DNA from: UBA6912 sp963792895
GTDB lineage: Bacteria > Actinomycetota > Acidimicrobiia > Spongiisociales > UBA5794
Length of the DNA: 64,000 nt
Direction of reading: 5' to 3'
Assembly: GCA_963792895.1 (NCBI GenBank)
Contig: CAWBYA010000007.1
Coordinates: 1,054,001-1,118,000 of the forward strand
Shown: positions 42,489 through 51,000 of the stretch, piece by piece
Numbering within the stretch: position 1 is the stretch's first letter
How the letters are laid out: each line of letters starts with the position of its first letter
Notes under the pieces: model-generated
What the model was told of the DNA's origin: nothing
What the model saw: the letters and a program-made list of their open reading frames with translations, nothing else
Database searches by the model: none
Translations under genes and position numbers: made by a program

Positions 42489-44139
42489 GGCTCGCCTCCC
42501 GCTCGTTGATGAGGATCAGGCTGTGTCCGGGGCATTCGGCGACACAGATGCCGCACCCCTTGCAGAACTCGTAGTCGATCACGGGTCCGTCCCCCCAGGT
42601 GATGGCCCCGTCCGGGCAGAAGACGAAGCACGTGCCGCATGCGTTGCAATGCCCGCACGACAGGCAACGGGCGATCTCGGCGAGCATCTCGGCTTCGCCC
42701 ATCGTGAGGGATTCCTCGGCGAGCGGAGAGACGTCAAAGGCTTCCTGCTCCCCGGCACGCCCGGATGGGGCTGCATAGGCCGGGTTGATGTCCGCAGCCG
42801 GCACCATGGCCTGTGGGCCATCGGCCGGCCACAGGTGGCCGAGGTCGAGCGCCTGGTCGATGGCACGGGCAGCGCGCCGTCCCGCTGCGATGGCTGCGAT
42901 CACCGTGGCCGGGCCGGTGGCCAGGTCGCCGCCCGCATAGACGTGCCGTTCGCGTGTGGCGCCTTCCGAGGTGAGGGCGAGCCAACCGTCGTCGCCTGCC
43001 ATGCGGGTCGGGAACGGCGTCATGTCCGCGGTCTCGCCGGTTGCGGCGAACACGCCGTCGAAGCGCAACTCCTTTGTCTGTCCGGTCGGCAGCGGTCGGG
43101 GGCGCCCTGAAGCGTCCATCTCGCCGAGCCGCATCTGCTCGACCGTCACGACCAGGTCTCCGCCGTCCTTGGCCACTGATCGCGGTTGGGCGAGGAACAT
43201 GAACGCAACGCCTTCGGCCGTTGCCCGCTCGTACTCCTCACGGATGGCGGGCATCTCCGCTTCGGTTCTTCGGTAGAGCACCGTGACGTCGCCGCCGAGC
43301 TTGTGGAGCATTCGCGCAACGTCCATTGCGGTGTTGCCTCCACCGATGACTGCGCAGCGGCGACCCGGCATGGTCACGTCGCCGCGTGTGACGCTCTCGA
43401 GAAAGTCGAGACCCCGTTCCGTCAGGCTCTCGCCGGGCACGTCGACGCCACGCTCCCTGCACGCACCGGTGGCGACGAACACTGCGGTGAATGTTGCGGC
43501 GAGGTCGTCGAGGGTGACGTCGCTGCCGAGACTCACGCCGGACCGGAACTCGATGCCCATCGCATCGAGCCGAGCCACCTCCTCATCGACGATCTCCGAA
43601 GGCAGCCGGTAGTTGGGGATCCCGTAGCGGAGCAGGCCTCCTGGACGGTCACGGCGATCGAAGACCGTCACGTCGTGTCCGGACCGGCGGAGGTAGTAGG
43701 CAGCGGACAGCCCTGCCGGCCCGGCGCCGACTACGGCAACCCGCCGGCCGGTGAGCTCGAGTGGTACCTGGTGAGGGATGTCTGCGGTTGCGTCCCCGAG
43801 GCGTCGCTCGATCGCCCTGATCGAGACGGGCTCCTCCTTCGTTCGTGCTGCGAGATTGCATGCCGACTCGCAGAAATGGGGGCATACCCGGCCGGTGATG
43901 CGCGGGAACGGGTTGTTGAGTGCCATCGTGGCGAACGCGACGTCGAGACGACCGGCGGCGATGTCCTCCAGGTACGCGGGGATCGTCACTCCGGCTGGGC
44001 AAGCTGCGCTGCAGGGCGCCGTGCGGTCCATGAAGACGGGTCGTACGCTGCGCCACGCCCCCGTCTTGAGGGCTGTGCGCGTCGACGCAAATGAGACCGG
44101 GATGGCGGGATAGTCATCGACGTGTGTGAAGCCGCTCAT
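42481..44139 (-). CDS. fused GltD-like NAD(P)H flavoprotein and PorD-type ferredoxin (delta) subunit
   Basis: A 552-residue fusion. Residues about 30-110 carry cysteine-rich iron-sulfur motifs of the GltD N-terminus (APCSAACPAGVTIP, GRVCPHFCESACN). An FAD site VVGAGPAGLSAAYYL follows near 135, an NAD(P) site VIGGGNTAMDVARM near 260, and a second FAD motif YAGGDLATGPATVI. The last 90 residues hold a two-cluster ferredoxin (CLSCGHCNACGTC, then CKGCGICVAECPG). The fusion should carry electrons between the oxidoreductase clusters and NAD(P)(H). In most por operons the delta subunit is a separate small protein. Confidence 0.88.
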   Translation of the reverse strand: MSGFTHVDDYPAIPVSFASTRTALKTGAWRSVRPVFMDRTAPCSAACPAGVTIPAYLEDIAAGRLDVAFATMALNNPFPRITGRVCPHFCESACNLAARTKEEPVSIRAIERRLGDATADIPHQVPLELTGRRVAVVGAGPAGLSAAYYLRRSGHDVTVFDRRDRPGGLLRYGIPNYRLPSEIVDEEVARLDAMGIEFRSGVSLGSDVTLDDLAATFTAVFVATGACRERGVDVPGESLTERGLDFLESVTRGDVTMPGRRCAVIGGGNTAMDVARMLHKLGGDVTVLYRRTEAEMPAIREEYERATAEGVAFMFLAQPRSVAKDGGDLVVTVEQMRLGEMDASGRPRPLPTGQTKELRFDGVFAATGETADMTPFPTRMAGDDGWLALTSEGATRERHVYAGGDLATGPATVIAAIAAGRRAARAIDQALDLGHLWPADGPQAMVPAADINPAYAAPSGRAGEQEAFDVSPLAEESLTMGEAEMLAEIARCLSCGHCNACGTCFVFCPDGAITWGDGPVIDYEFCKGCGICVAECPGHSLILINEREASHA

Positions 44140-44702
44140 ACCGCCACCGCCGTGACGAGGTGGTCGAAGGCATCCGAGGCGGCAGCCTGGTTCTCCCGAG
44201 ACCTCGTAGGCACCTCGTGGTCGATGGCCTCGAGCAGCTCATCGAGCGTGACGATCCGGGTCGCCCTGACGAACGCCCCGAGGATGGCCGTGTTGACGAC
44301 CGGCTGCGCAGCGGAGCCCAATCCGTGGGTCAGGGCGATCCGTGAGGCGTCGACCGTGGCCACCCGGTAGGCCTGATCGATGTTGAGCGTCTTCGGTGAA
44401 TCAGGGGTGTTGACGACCACCCAACCCCCCGGCCGAAGCCCAGCGAGGGGGTTCGCGGAGGTCAGCAACGTCGCATCCAGCACCAGCACGTGGTGCGGCT
44501 CGCGGATGTCCTGGCGGACGAAGAACTCGTCACCGGGCTCGGCAATCCTGGCAAACGCCACGACGGGAGCGCCTCGACGCTCCACCCCGTAGTCCGGGTA
44601 GCTCTGAACGTATCGTCCGCCGAGGAAAGCCGCCTGGGCCAGGGTCTTGGACGCCACCACCGCCCCTTGTCCCCCCCGACCGTGGAACCGCAACTCGATC
44701 AT
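44136..44702 (-). CDS. porG: pyruvate/2-oxoacid:ferredoxin oxidoreductase, gamma subunit
   Basis: A 188-residue gamma subunit with the diagnostic start IELRFHGRGGQGAVVASKTLA, then SYPDYGVERRGAPVVAFAR and ILGAFVRATRIV. The ATG at 44702 has GAGGGAG upstream; longer frames to 45056 run antisense into another gene. First gene of the order gamma, flavoprotein-delta, alpha, beta. It is divergent from the SRPBCC gene, so the promoter lies between 44703 and 44895. Confidence 0.9.
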   Translation of the reverse strand: MIELRFHGRGGQGAVVASKTLAQAAFLGGRYVQSYPDYGVERRGAPVVAFARIAEPGDEFFVRQDIREPHHVLVLDATLLTSANPLAGLRPGGWVVVNTPDSPKTLNIDQAYRVATVDASRIALTHGLGSAAQPVVNTAILGAFVRATRIVTLDELLEAIDHEVPTRSRENQAAASDAFDHLVTAVAV

Positions 44703-44895
44703 ATCGCCACTCCCTCGGATCGCACCGTGGTGAGCCCAGAATGTCGACCTGATCAACTGATCTGAAGGGCCGAACGGTTCTATTCGCAAGGGCGCTCGAG
44801 CGAGTCTCGACGCGAACAGAGCTATGGCGAACGCGAGGGTGTGCGGACCGGCAGCGACCCCCTTGGTAGAGTCGTTCTCGGACCGCGAGGACGCC

Positions 44896-45351
44896 ATGAG
44901 AGTCACCGTACGCACCGAAGTCGAGTCGCATGTCGCACCTGCAGTCATCCGCGATGCGCTGCTGGATTTCACCGATCGACGCATCGACATCTGGCCACAG
45001 CTCGATCCGGATACCTTCCGAGTGCATTGGGTTGGTGAAACCTCAGCCGAGGTCACGGAGGGAAGCCCGCGACCGAAGGTGTGGTCTCGCGAGCACTACG
45101 ACTGGTCGCACCCGACCAAGATCACCTGGACAGCCGTCGCCTCCAATTTCTGCACTCCCGGAAGCAGCGTCTCGATGGACATCGAGCCCCGTGGTGATGG
45201 CAGTCGCGTAGACGTGGTCTGGGACCGAGCGGCTGCGAACATGAGGGGTCGACTGGTGCTCGCCGTCATTGCCGTTGGCGGGAGCCGACTCCTCCGATGG
45301 GCGACGCGTAGGTCTCTGGCCGACGCAGCGAGGTCCCGTGGGCACAGCTGA
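44896..45351 (+). CDS. SRPBCC / START-like small-molecule-binding protein
   Basis: A 151-residue protein: MRVTVRTEVESHVAPAVIRD, then IDIWPQLDPDTFRVHWVG, SREHYDWSHPTKITWTA, DIEPRGDGSRVDVVWDRAAA and an amphipathic C-terminal helix. This alternation of strands around a long final helix is the polyketide-cyclase/dehydrase (SRPBCC) pattern. The ATG at 44896 has CGAGG upstream. No catalytic residues can be named. It is divergent from the por operon and followed by the isomerase gene 84 bases later. Confidence 0.65.
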   Translation: MRVTVRTEVESHVAPAVIRDALLDFTDRRIDIWPQLDPDTFRVHWVGETSAEVTEGSPRPKVWSREHYDWSHPTKITWTAVASNFCTPGSSVSMDIEPRGDGSRVDVVWDRAAANMRGRLVLAVIAVGGSRLLRWATRRSLADAARSRGHS

Positions 45352-45435
45352 CGGCACGGGAATCACTTCGACGCTGGAGGTCGGTCGCTCGCCGGAGGCT
45401 GCGGTCGGGCGTCCTCTCGAGGAGAAGGCGACGCG

Positions 45436-46218
45436 GTGACGAGTCCGTTCACGCTTGCGGTGTGCTCCGAGATGGTGTTCCTCGACCTCGCCATCGAGGA
45501 ACGGATTCGGCGTATCGATGATCTGGGGTTCCAGGTCGAGATCTGGGACTGGACGAGGAAGGACATCGATGGGCTGATCGCAACCGGTGCCACGTTCTCG
45601 TCGATGACCGGCTACATCCGGGGGAGCCTCACCGACCAGGACGGTGCCGACGAGTTGGTGCGAACCGCTGCCGCGTCGATTGCCGTCGCCGAGCGGCTTG
45701 GCTGTCCTCGGCTCAACCTGCACGGCACAGGGCTCGACGACAGCGGATTGCCGGTGACGCCCGTTCATCAGGTGACCGGGGCCATGTGGCTGACGGCAGC
45801 ACGCACGCTGAGCCGAGTTGCCGAGTTGGGCGAGAGGGCAGGCGTGACCTTCTGCCTCGAGAACCTGAACACCGCCGTCGACCACCCGGGAGTCCCGTTC
45901 GCTCGCGCCGTCGACACCATGGCTCTCGTCGCTGCGGTCGATCACCCCAGCCTGCGGCTGATGCTCGACATCTATCACGCTCAGATCGGTGAGGGCAACC
46001 TCATCAGCCTGATCGAGCAGGCGGCAGGCCTCCTCGGCGAGATTCAGGTTGCCGACGTGCCGGGTCGGTGCGAGCCGGGTACGGGCGAGATCAACTATCC
46101 GGCCGTAGCGGCAGCGCTCCAGCGGGTCGGTTTCGCCGGCACGGTGGGTCTCGAAGCGTGGGCGTCCGACGACAGCACCGCCGCGCTCGAGCGCTTCCGG
46201 GCGGCGTTCACCCTCTGA
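45436..46218 (+). CDS. hydroxypyruvate isomerase-like TIM-barrel sugar isomerase
   Basis: A 260-residue xylose-isomerase-like TIM barrel. Metal ligands of the family are recognisable: E in FCLENLNTAVDHPG, D in LRLMLDIYHAQIGEG, H in the same stretch, and E in GTVGLEAWAS near the end. The pattern QVADVPGRCEPGTGEINY is typical of hydroxypyruvate isomerase (Hyi/OtnI). The GTG start has AGGAGAAGG upstream. It overlaps the convergent membrane-protein gene by 11 bases. It probably interconverts hydroxypyruvate and tartronate semialdehyde or a similar sugar acid. Confidence 0.82.
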   Translation: MTSPFTLAVCSEMVFLDLAIEERIRRIDDLGFQVEIWDWTRKDIDGLIATGATFSSMTGYIRGSLTDQDGADELVRTAAASIAVAERLGCPRLNLHGTGLDDSGLPVTPVHQVTGAMWLTAARTLSRVAELGERAGVTFCLENLNTAVDHPGVPFARAVDTMALVAAVDHPSLRLMLDIYHAQIGEGNLISLIEQAAGLLGEIQVADVPGRCEPGTGEINYPAVAAALQRVGFAGTVGLEAWASDDSTAALERFRAAFTL

Positions 46219-46453
46219 GGCTGCGCAAGGCCGGTCGCACCACAGCCACGCCGGCTGCGAGCGCACCCCCGCCGATGAACACGACCGGGATGCCCCAGAA
46301 CAGCATCGACCGATCCGGCTCGCCTGCCTGGCCGATGGCGATGTCCCACACGTACCACTTGATGGCTGCGGCTCCGGCCAGCAGGACGGCGATCGCCCCT
46401 GCGAGCGCGAACGCTGCGCCGATCTTGCGCCATCTCCGCTCGCTGGTTCGCAT
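46208..46453 (-). CDS. small two-helix membrane protein, unknown
   Basis: An 81-residue protein with a basic start (RTSERRWRKIG), hydrophobic helices at about residues 11-32 and 52-73, and the linker WYVWDIAIGQAGEPDRSMLF. Start ATG 46453 is preceded by CGGGGAA; a GTG at 46495 would add 14 residues. It ends 11 bases inside the convergent isomerase gene. No family recognised. Confidence 0.55.
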   Translation of the reverse strand: MRTSERRWRKIGAAFALAGAIAVLLAGAAAIKWYVWDIAIGQAGEPDRSMLFWGIPVVFIGGGALAAGVAVVRPALRSLRG

Positions 46454-46765
46454 GACGTTCCCCGCCCGTAGCTCGCTCAGGTGAGAGTCTGTCACACGAC
46501 GGGGCCGGCGTCGGTGAGTGTTGTCGTTTCACGCTTGTCGAGGATGCCGCTTCCGGCCCCGGCGCGATGCGCCGAAACGCGCCGTGATGCTCCGAGTCGG
46601 CAGCAGCGGGTGGCCGGCGGAGTGACAAATGCGGGCAAGAGCGGAAGGCCCCATGCATACCAAATGGGCGAGCGTGTGATCGCAGGAAACTGCGCGAGCC
46701 GCGCTCGTGTTCGATGCGATGTGCCATCATGTGGGCGGGGAGACTGACACCGTGGAGGTCAGTCG
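46454..46765. other. intergenic region, nothing assigned
   Basis: A 312-base divergent gap. GGGGCCGG near 46500 and CCGGCCCC near 46553 could pair over a long loop. A GGAGG ribosome site for the next gene is at its right end. No gene or known RNA element is recognisable. Confidence 0.3.
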
Positions 46766-47155
46766 ATGGGAATGTCTGATGCGCACAAGGCCGCGCTTGC
46801 AGAGGGTCGCCGGCAGGGACGCGCGATTCGTGCATACCTCGCAGCACTGGGCGAACGCCGACCGGGTCGTCCGGTCACCGCCGAGTCCGTGCGGGCCAAA
46901 CTCGATCGTATCGAGCGGAGTCTCGAGAAAGAGTCCGATCCGCTGGCACGGGTCGAGTTGATCCAAGCCCGGAAGGATGCAGAGGAGAAGGCCGCTGCTG
47001 TCGAAGCGCAGGTCGATCTCGCCACGCTCGAGGAAGGCTTCGTTGCGAATGCGGAGGCGTACTCCCAACGGAAGGGCGTCAGCTACCGGGCGTGGCGTGA
47101 GGTCGGGGTGCCTGCGGTTGTGCTGAAGCGGGCGGGGATGGCGAGAGGCGGCTAG
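46766..47155 (+). CDS. conserved actinobacterial hypothetical protein
   Basis: A 129-residue soluble, highly charged helical protein: SDAHKAALAEGRRQGRAIRAYL, then RPVTAESVRAKLDRIERSL, a central Glu/Ala coiled-coil-like region, and YSQRKGVSYRAWREVGVPAVVLKRAG. Proteins with this start and end recur in actinobacteria; as far as I know they have no assigned function, and the C-terminus looks like a short DNA-binding helix pair. The start has GGAGG at 6-base spacing. It ends 9 bases from the convergent phosphopantetheinyl transferase gene. Confidence 0.7.
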   Translation: MGMSDAHKAALAEGRRQGRAIRAYLAALGERRPGRPVTAESVRAKLDRIERSLEKESDPLARVELIQARKDAEEKAAAVEAQVDLATLEEGFVANAEAYSQRKGVSYRAWREVGVPAVVLKRAGMARGG

Positions 47156-47164
47156 TCGACCGAG

Positions 47165-47836
47165 CTACTCGTCTGCGGGCAAAACGACCGCTGTCAGAAG
47201 AAGATCGCCGTCCCATTGCACCTCGATGGGAAAGCGCCGGCCTGGGGGGAAGACAGGGTCGAGTGCGTGCTCCAACCACGCATCTCGCCGCAGTGCGTCC
47301 GAGGGCGGCGCAAGGCGCGCGGCGTCGAACCCAAAGAAGCGGCCCACCCTGGGAAAGAAGGCCTTGTAGATGCTCTCTTTCGCAGAGAAGACCTCGAGCA
47401 CGGCGGCGGCGTGGCGGTCGGCGGGCAACTCCGCAAGCCATGTCCGCTCGTCTCCGAATGCGACGTGTTTGCCGAGGTCCGGGAAGTATCGGTTGCGATG
47501 CTCCAGGTCGAGCCCGATGCCACCGCAGTCGCGCCTTCGTGCCACCGCAGCCAGCACCCATCCTGCAGCGTGGGTGATAGAGCCGACGACATCGTGCGGC
47601 CACAGCGGTTCACGGTGCTCGCCACGAAGAACAGGCACCGGATGACGGCCCAATTGCGCGAGGCCGAGGCGGGCTGCCGTCCGGCCGAGCTGGAAGTCTC
47701 GCCGCCGCCCGGCAACAGCACGCGGGTGTACCGCGGCCGCCTCGGATGGGTGCAGCGGCTCTGGCTCGTCATCGGGGCCCAAGGCAACGAAGGCGACAAA
47801 GGGCGGGAATGGCGTCGGGAAGGGGGCGTTGTCCAT
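47165..47836 (-). CDS. 4'-phosphopantetheinyl transferase (EntD/Sfp-type)
   Basis: A 223-residue transferase. The family motifs are SITHAAGWVLAAVARR, GIGLDLEHRNR (D110 and E112 bind magnesium and CoA) and FSAKESIYKAFFP (about 150-162). The short size and EntD-like spacing match enzymes that activate NRPS carrier proteins by transferring phosphopantetheine from CoA. It is divergent from the NRPS gene across a 178-base promoter region with a large inverted repeat, which ties it to this cluster. The ATG at 47836 is preceded by only a weak ribosome site; an upstream TTG/GTG start cannot be excluded. Confidence 0.88.
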   Translation of the reverse strand: MDNAPFPTPFPPFVAFVALGPDDEPEPLHPSEAAAVHPRAVAGRRRDFQLGRTAARLGLAQLGRHPVPVLRGEHREPLWPHDVVGSITHAAGWVLAAVARRRDCGGIGLDLEHRNRYFPDLGKHVAFGDERTWLAELPADRHAAAVLEVFSAKESIYKAFFPRVGRFFGFDAARLAPPSDALRRDAWLEHALDPVFPPGRRFPIEVQWDGDLLLTAVVLPADE

Positions 47837-47904
47837 GGGTGACCTTGTTTGCGCGAGAACTGCGAGCCAAGGCAACGCAGGGCACGCAATCTAGGTCGAA
47901 ATAT

Positions 47905-47939
47905 CCATCGTCGTAGCGAGACGTCTCTGCCTACGATGG
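47905..47939. promoter_or_regulatory. 35-bp imperfect palindrome in the divergent NRPS/PPTase promoter
   Basis: Arms CCATCGTCGTAGC and GCCTACGATGG surround a perfect 10-bp inner palindrome GAGACGTCTC. It lies centrally between the PPTase start (47836) and the NRPS start (48015). Such nested dyads are typical operator sites for dimeric or tetrameric regulators, so it probably coordinates both transcripts. No cognate regulator gene is visible in the window. Confidence 0.6.
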
Positions 47940-48014
47940 AACAAGGGGGTTCGTGCGTCATCGCGTTTCCTCACAACTCACAAGACGACACCTGCAATCG
48001 AGGAGACGGTCTCG

Positions 48015-51000
48015 GTGCCGCCGCTACGCGACGACTTCCCTCTCTCCCCACTCGACGAGGGAGACCTGGACCTCGTTGCGGCGCGCCTGAGAGCCCACCT
48101 GAACGGCGATGATGTCATCGAGGACATCTATCCGATGTCTCCCCTCCAAGAGGCGATGTTCTTCCACGCCGTTGCCTCAGCTGCCGACGACCTCTACGTC
48201 ATCCAGCAGCGGGTCGCCATCGAGGGTCCGCTCGATGTCGGCATCTTCGAGAGGGCTTGGGCGCGGATCGTTGCGCGCCATCCCGCGCTTCGCACGGTGT
48301 TCGCGTGGGAACACCATGGCCCTCCGGCCCAGATCGTGTGCCGTGAGGTGCACGTTCCCATCGACGTGGTGGACCTGAGCGGTGGAGGCGACCCGACTGC
48401 CCTCATCGACAACCGTATCGAGGCCGATCGAAAGCAGCGTTTTGCGCTCGACGAACCACCGGTCATGCGGCTCATCCTGTTCCGGCTCGCGGCCGATCGG
48501 CACGAGCTGTTGTGGAGCCAGCACCACCTGCTCGAAGACGGATGGTCGGCGACGAACGTCTTGCGCGAGGTCTTCGATACCTACGAGGCGCTCGTCGAAG
48601 GTGACGATCTCGAACTTCCCCCGGTGCGCCCATTCGGCGACTACATCCGCTGGCTTGCCGAACGAGATCCGAGCGAGACCGAGAGCTTCTGGCGAAAGCA
48701 GCTCGAGGGGTTCACAGCACCGACCCGTCTCAGTGCGGGCGGCGCCGACGACGGCGAACAGCGCTACACGAGGCTGAGCCGGTCGCTTGGTGAAACAACG
48801 AGCGACGCTCTTCGTGCCTTCTCCAAGCGACATCGCCTCACACTCAATACTGTGCTCGCCGGCGCAATGGCCATTGTCCTTGGCCGCTACGTCGGCCGGT
48901 CAGACGTCGCGCTTGGGGTTGTGTCGGCAGGTCGCCCTTATTCACTTTCTGGCGTCGAGTCGATGGTCGGGATGTTCATAAACACGCTGGTGTTGCGCGT
49001 CGAGATCGACCAAGACCTGCCGCTCGTCGACTGGCTCCCTCGGGTCCAAACCCAGCAAGCCGGCCTCATCGAACACGAGCACACCCCGCTGACATCCGTC
49101 CAAGCATGGAGCGAGCTGGGACCCGGCACGACGCTCACCGACACGTTGTTCGCGTTCTGGGGGTTCGGAGGCACGGACACATCGACCGGTCGGACACTTC
49201 GGTACCGCACCATCGCCGGATACGGCAGAACCAGCTTCCCGATCTCCGTGACGATCGAGGCGGCCGACGTCTTCCAGGTCGAGCTCGACTTCGATGCAGG
49301 CGACTTCGATGAGGCCACTGCCGGCCGGCTGCTCGACCACTACACCAACGTCATCGACGCCATAGTGACTGAGCCCGGCGCCTTGGTGAGGAGTGTCGGG
49401 ATGCTGACCGGCGCCGAGCTGTCCGTCCTCCACGATCTGAATGCCACGAGCGTAGAACGCCCGTACGAAACCATCGTCGACGGGTTCCGGGCGCAGGTAG
49501 AGCGCACACCGGATGCCGTGGCCGTTGCCAGCGGGGAAGACGCCGTCTCGTACGCCGAGCTCGACCAGCGCAGCGATGTGCTCGCCGCTCGCCTTGCGGC
49601 ACTCTGCAACTCACCGTCGCCGCGGGTCGCCGTCTACCTTCCCCGGTCGATCGAGCTCATGGTGGCCGTCCTGGCCGCGCTCAAGGCAGGTGCCGCGTAC
49701 GTGCCCATCGATCGGCATCACCCGGTCGAACGCGTGGCGATGCTCGTCGTCGACAGCGAGGCGGAGGTCGTGGTCACCGATGCGAGCTTGGCTCGCGACC
49801 TGCCCGCTGGTGCAGCCGACGTGGTGACTCTGCCCTTGGGCGACGCACCACCTCCCGAGTCGGGACGAGGCGGAAAGACGGTGACCCCCGACGATGCGGC
49901 GTACGTCATGTACACGTCTGGCTCGACCGGGATGCCAAAGGGCGTGGTCGTGACCCACGGCAACCTCGCCAACTATGTGGCGTGGGCACGTCGCGAGTAC
50001 GCAGCTGACGAGGCGGCCAGCTTCCCGCTGTACTCGTCGATCGCATTCGACCTCACGGTGACCTCGATGTACGTGCCCCTGGTTTCCGGCGGGACGATCG
50101 TGGTGTACCCCGACACGGATGTTCGCGATCTCTCCATCATCGACGTCTTCGATGACGATCGGGTCGACATCGTGAAGCTGACCCCGTCGCACCTCGCCGT
50201 GCTCGAACCCCGCCAACTCGCGACGCGGCGGATCCACAGCTTGATCGTCGGCGGCGAAGAGCTCAAGACACTGCTCGCCCGATCCGCCATCGAGGCATCC
50301 GGTGGCAGGTTGACGATCTACAACGAGTACGGACCGACCGAAGCGACCGTCGGCTGCATGATCCACCGTTTCGATCCGGCACGGGACGTCGACGCCGCCG
50401 TGCCGATCGGGCGGCCGGCGGCCAACACCGAGATCCTCTTGCTCGACGGCAATCTCGCCCCCGTGCCGCCGGGGGTTGCCGGCGAGATCTACGTCGCCGG
50501 CGCCGGGGTGACCGCAGGGTATCTCGGCAACGCTGAGCTCACCGCCGCCGCCTTCGTTGCGAACCCTTTCGCACCAGGGACCCGTATGTATCGGACGGGA
50601 GACCTCGGCCGGTGGCGACCTTCCGGTGTCGTCGAGTACTTGGGACGCGACGACGATCAAGTGAAGATCCGCGGCTTTCGGATCGAGCCGGGTGAGATCG
50701 AAACGGTCCTCGCCTCACACGACGTCATTGCAGCCGCAGCCGTGGCCATTCGCGAGCCCCATCCCGACGACTTCCGACTCGTTGGCTACTACACGGCAGA
50801 GCCTCATTCGGCGCCCAACGTGACCTCGCTGCGGGAATTCCTCCGCAGCAGGCTCCCTGAGTACATGGTTCCTCAGCATCTCGTGCGCGTCGACGAACTC
50901 CCGCTGACGGCCAACGGCAAGCTCGACCGCGCGGCTCTACCCGATGCGATCGGCGAGGTGACGCGGAGCGATGCCTTGGTAGCTCCCCGGACGAAAGCCG

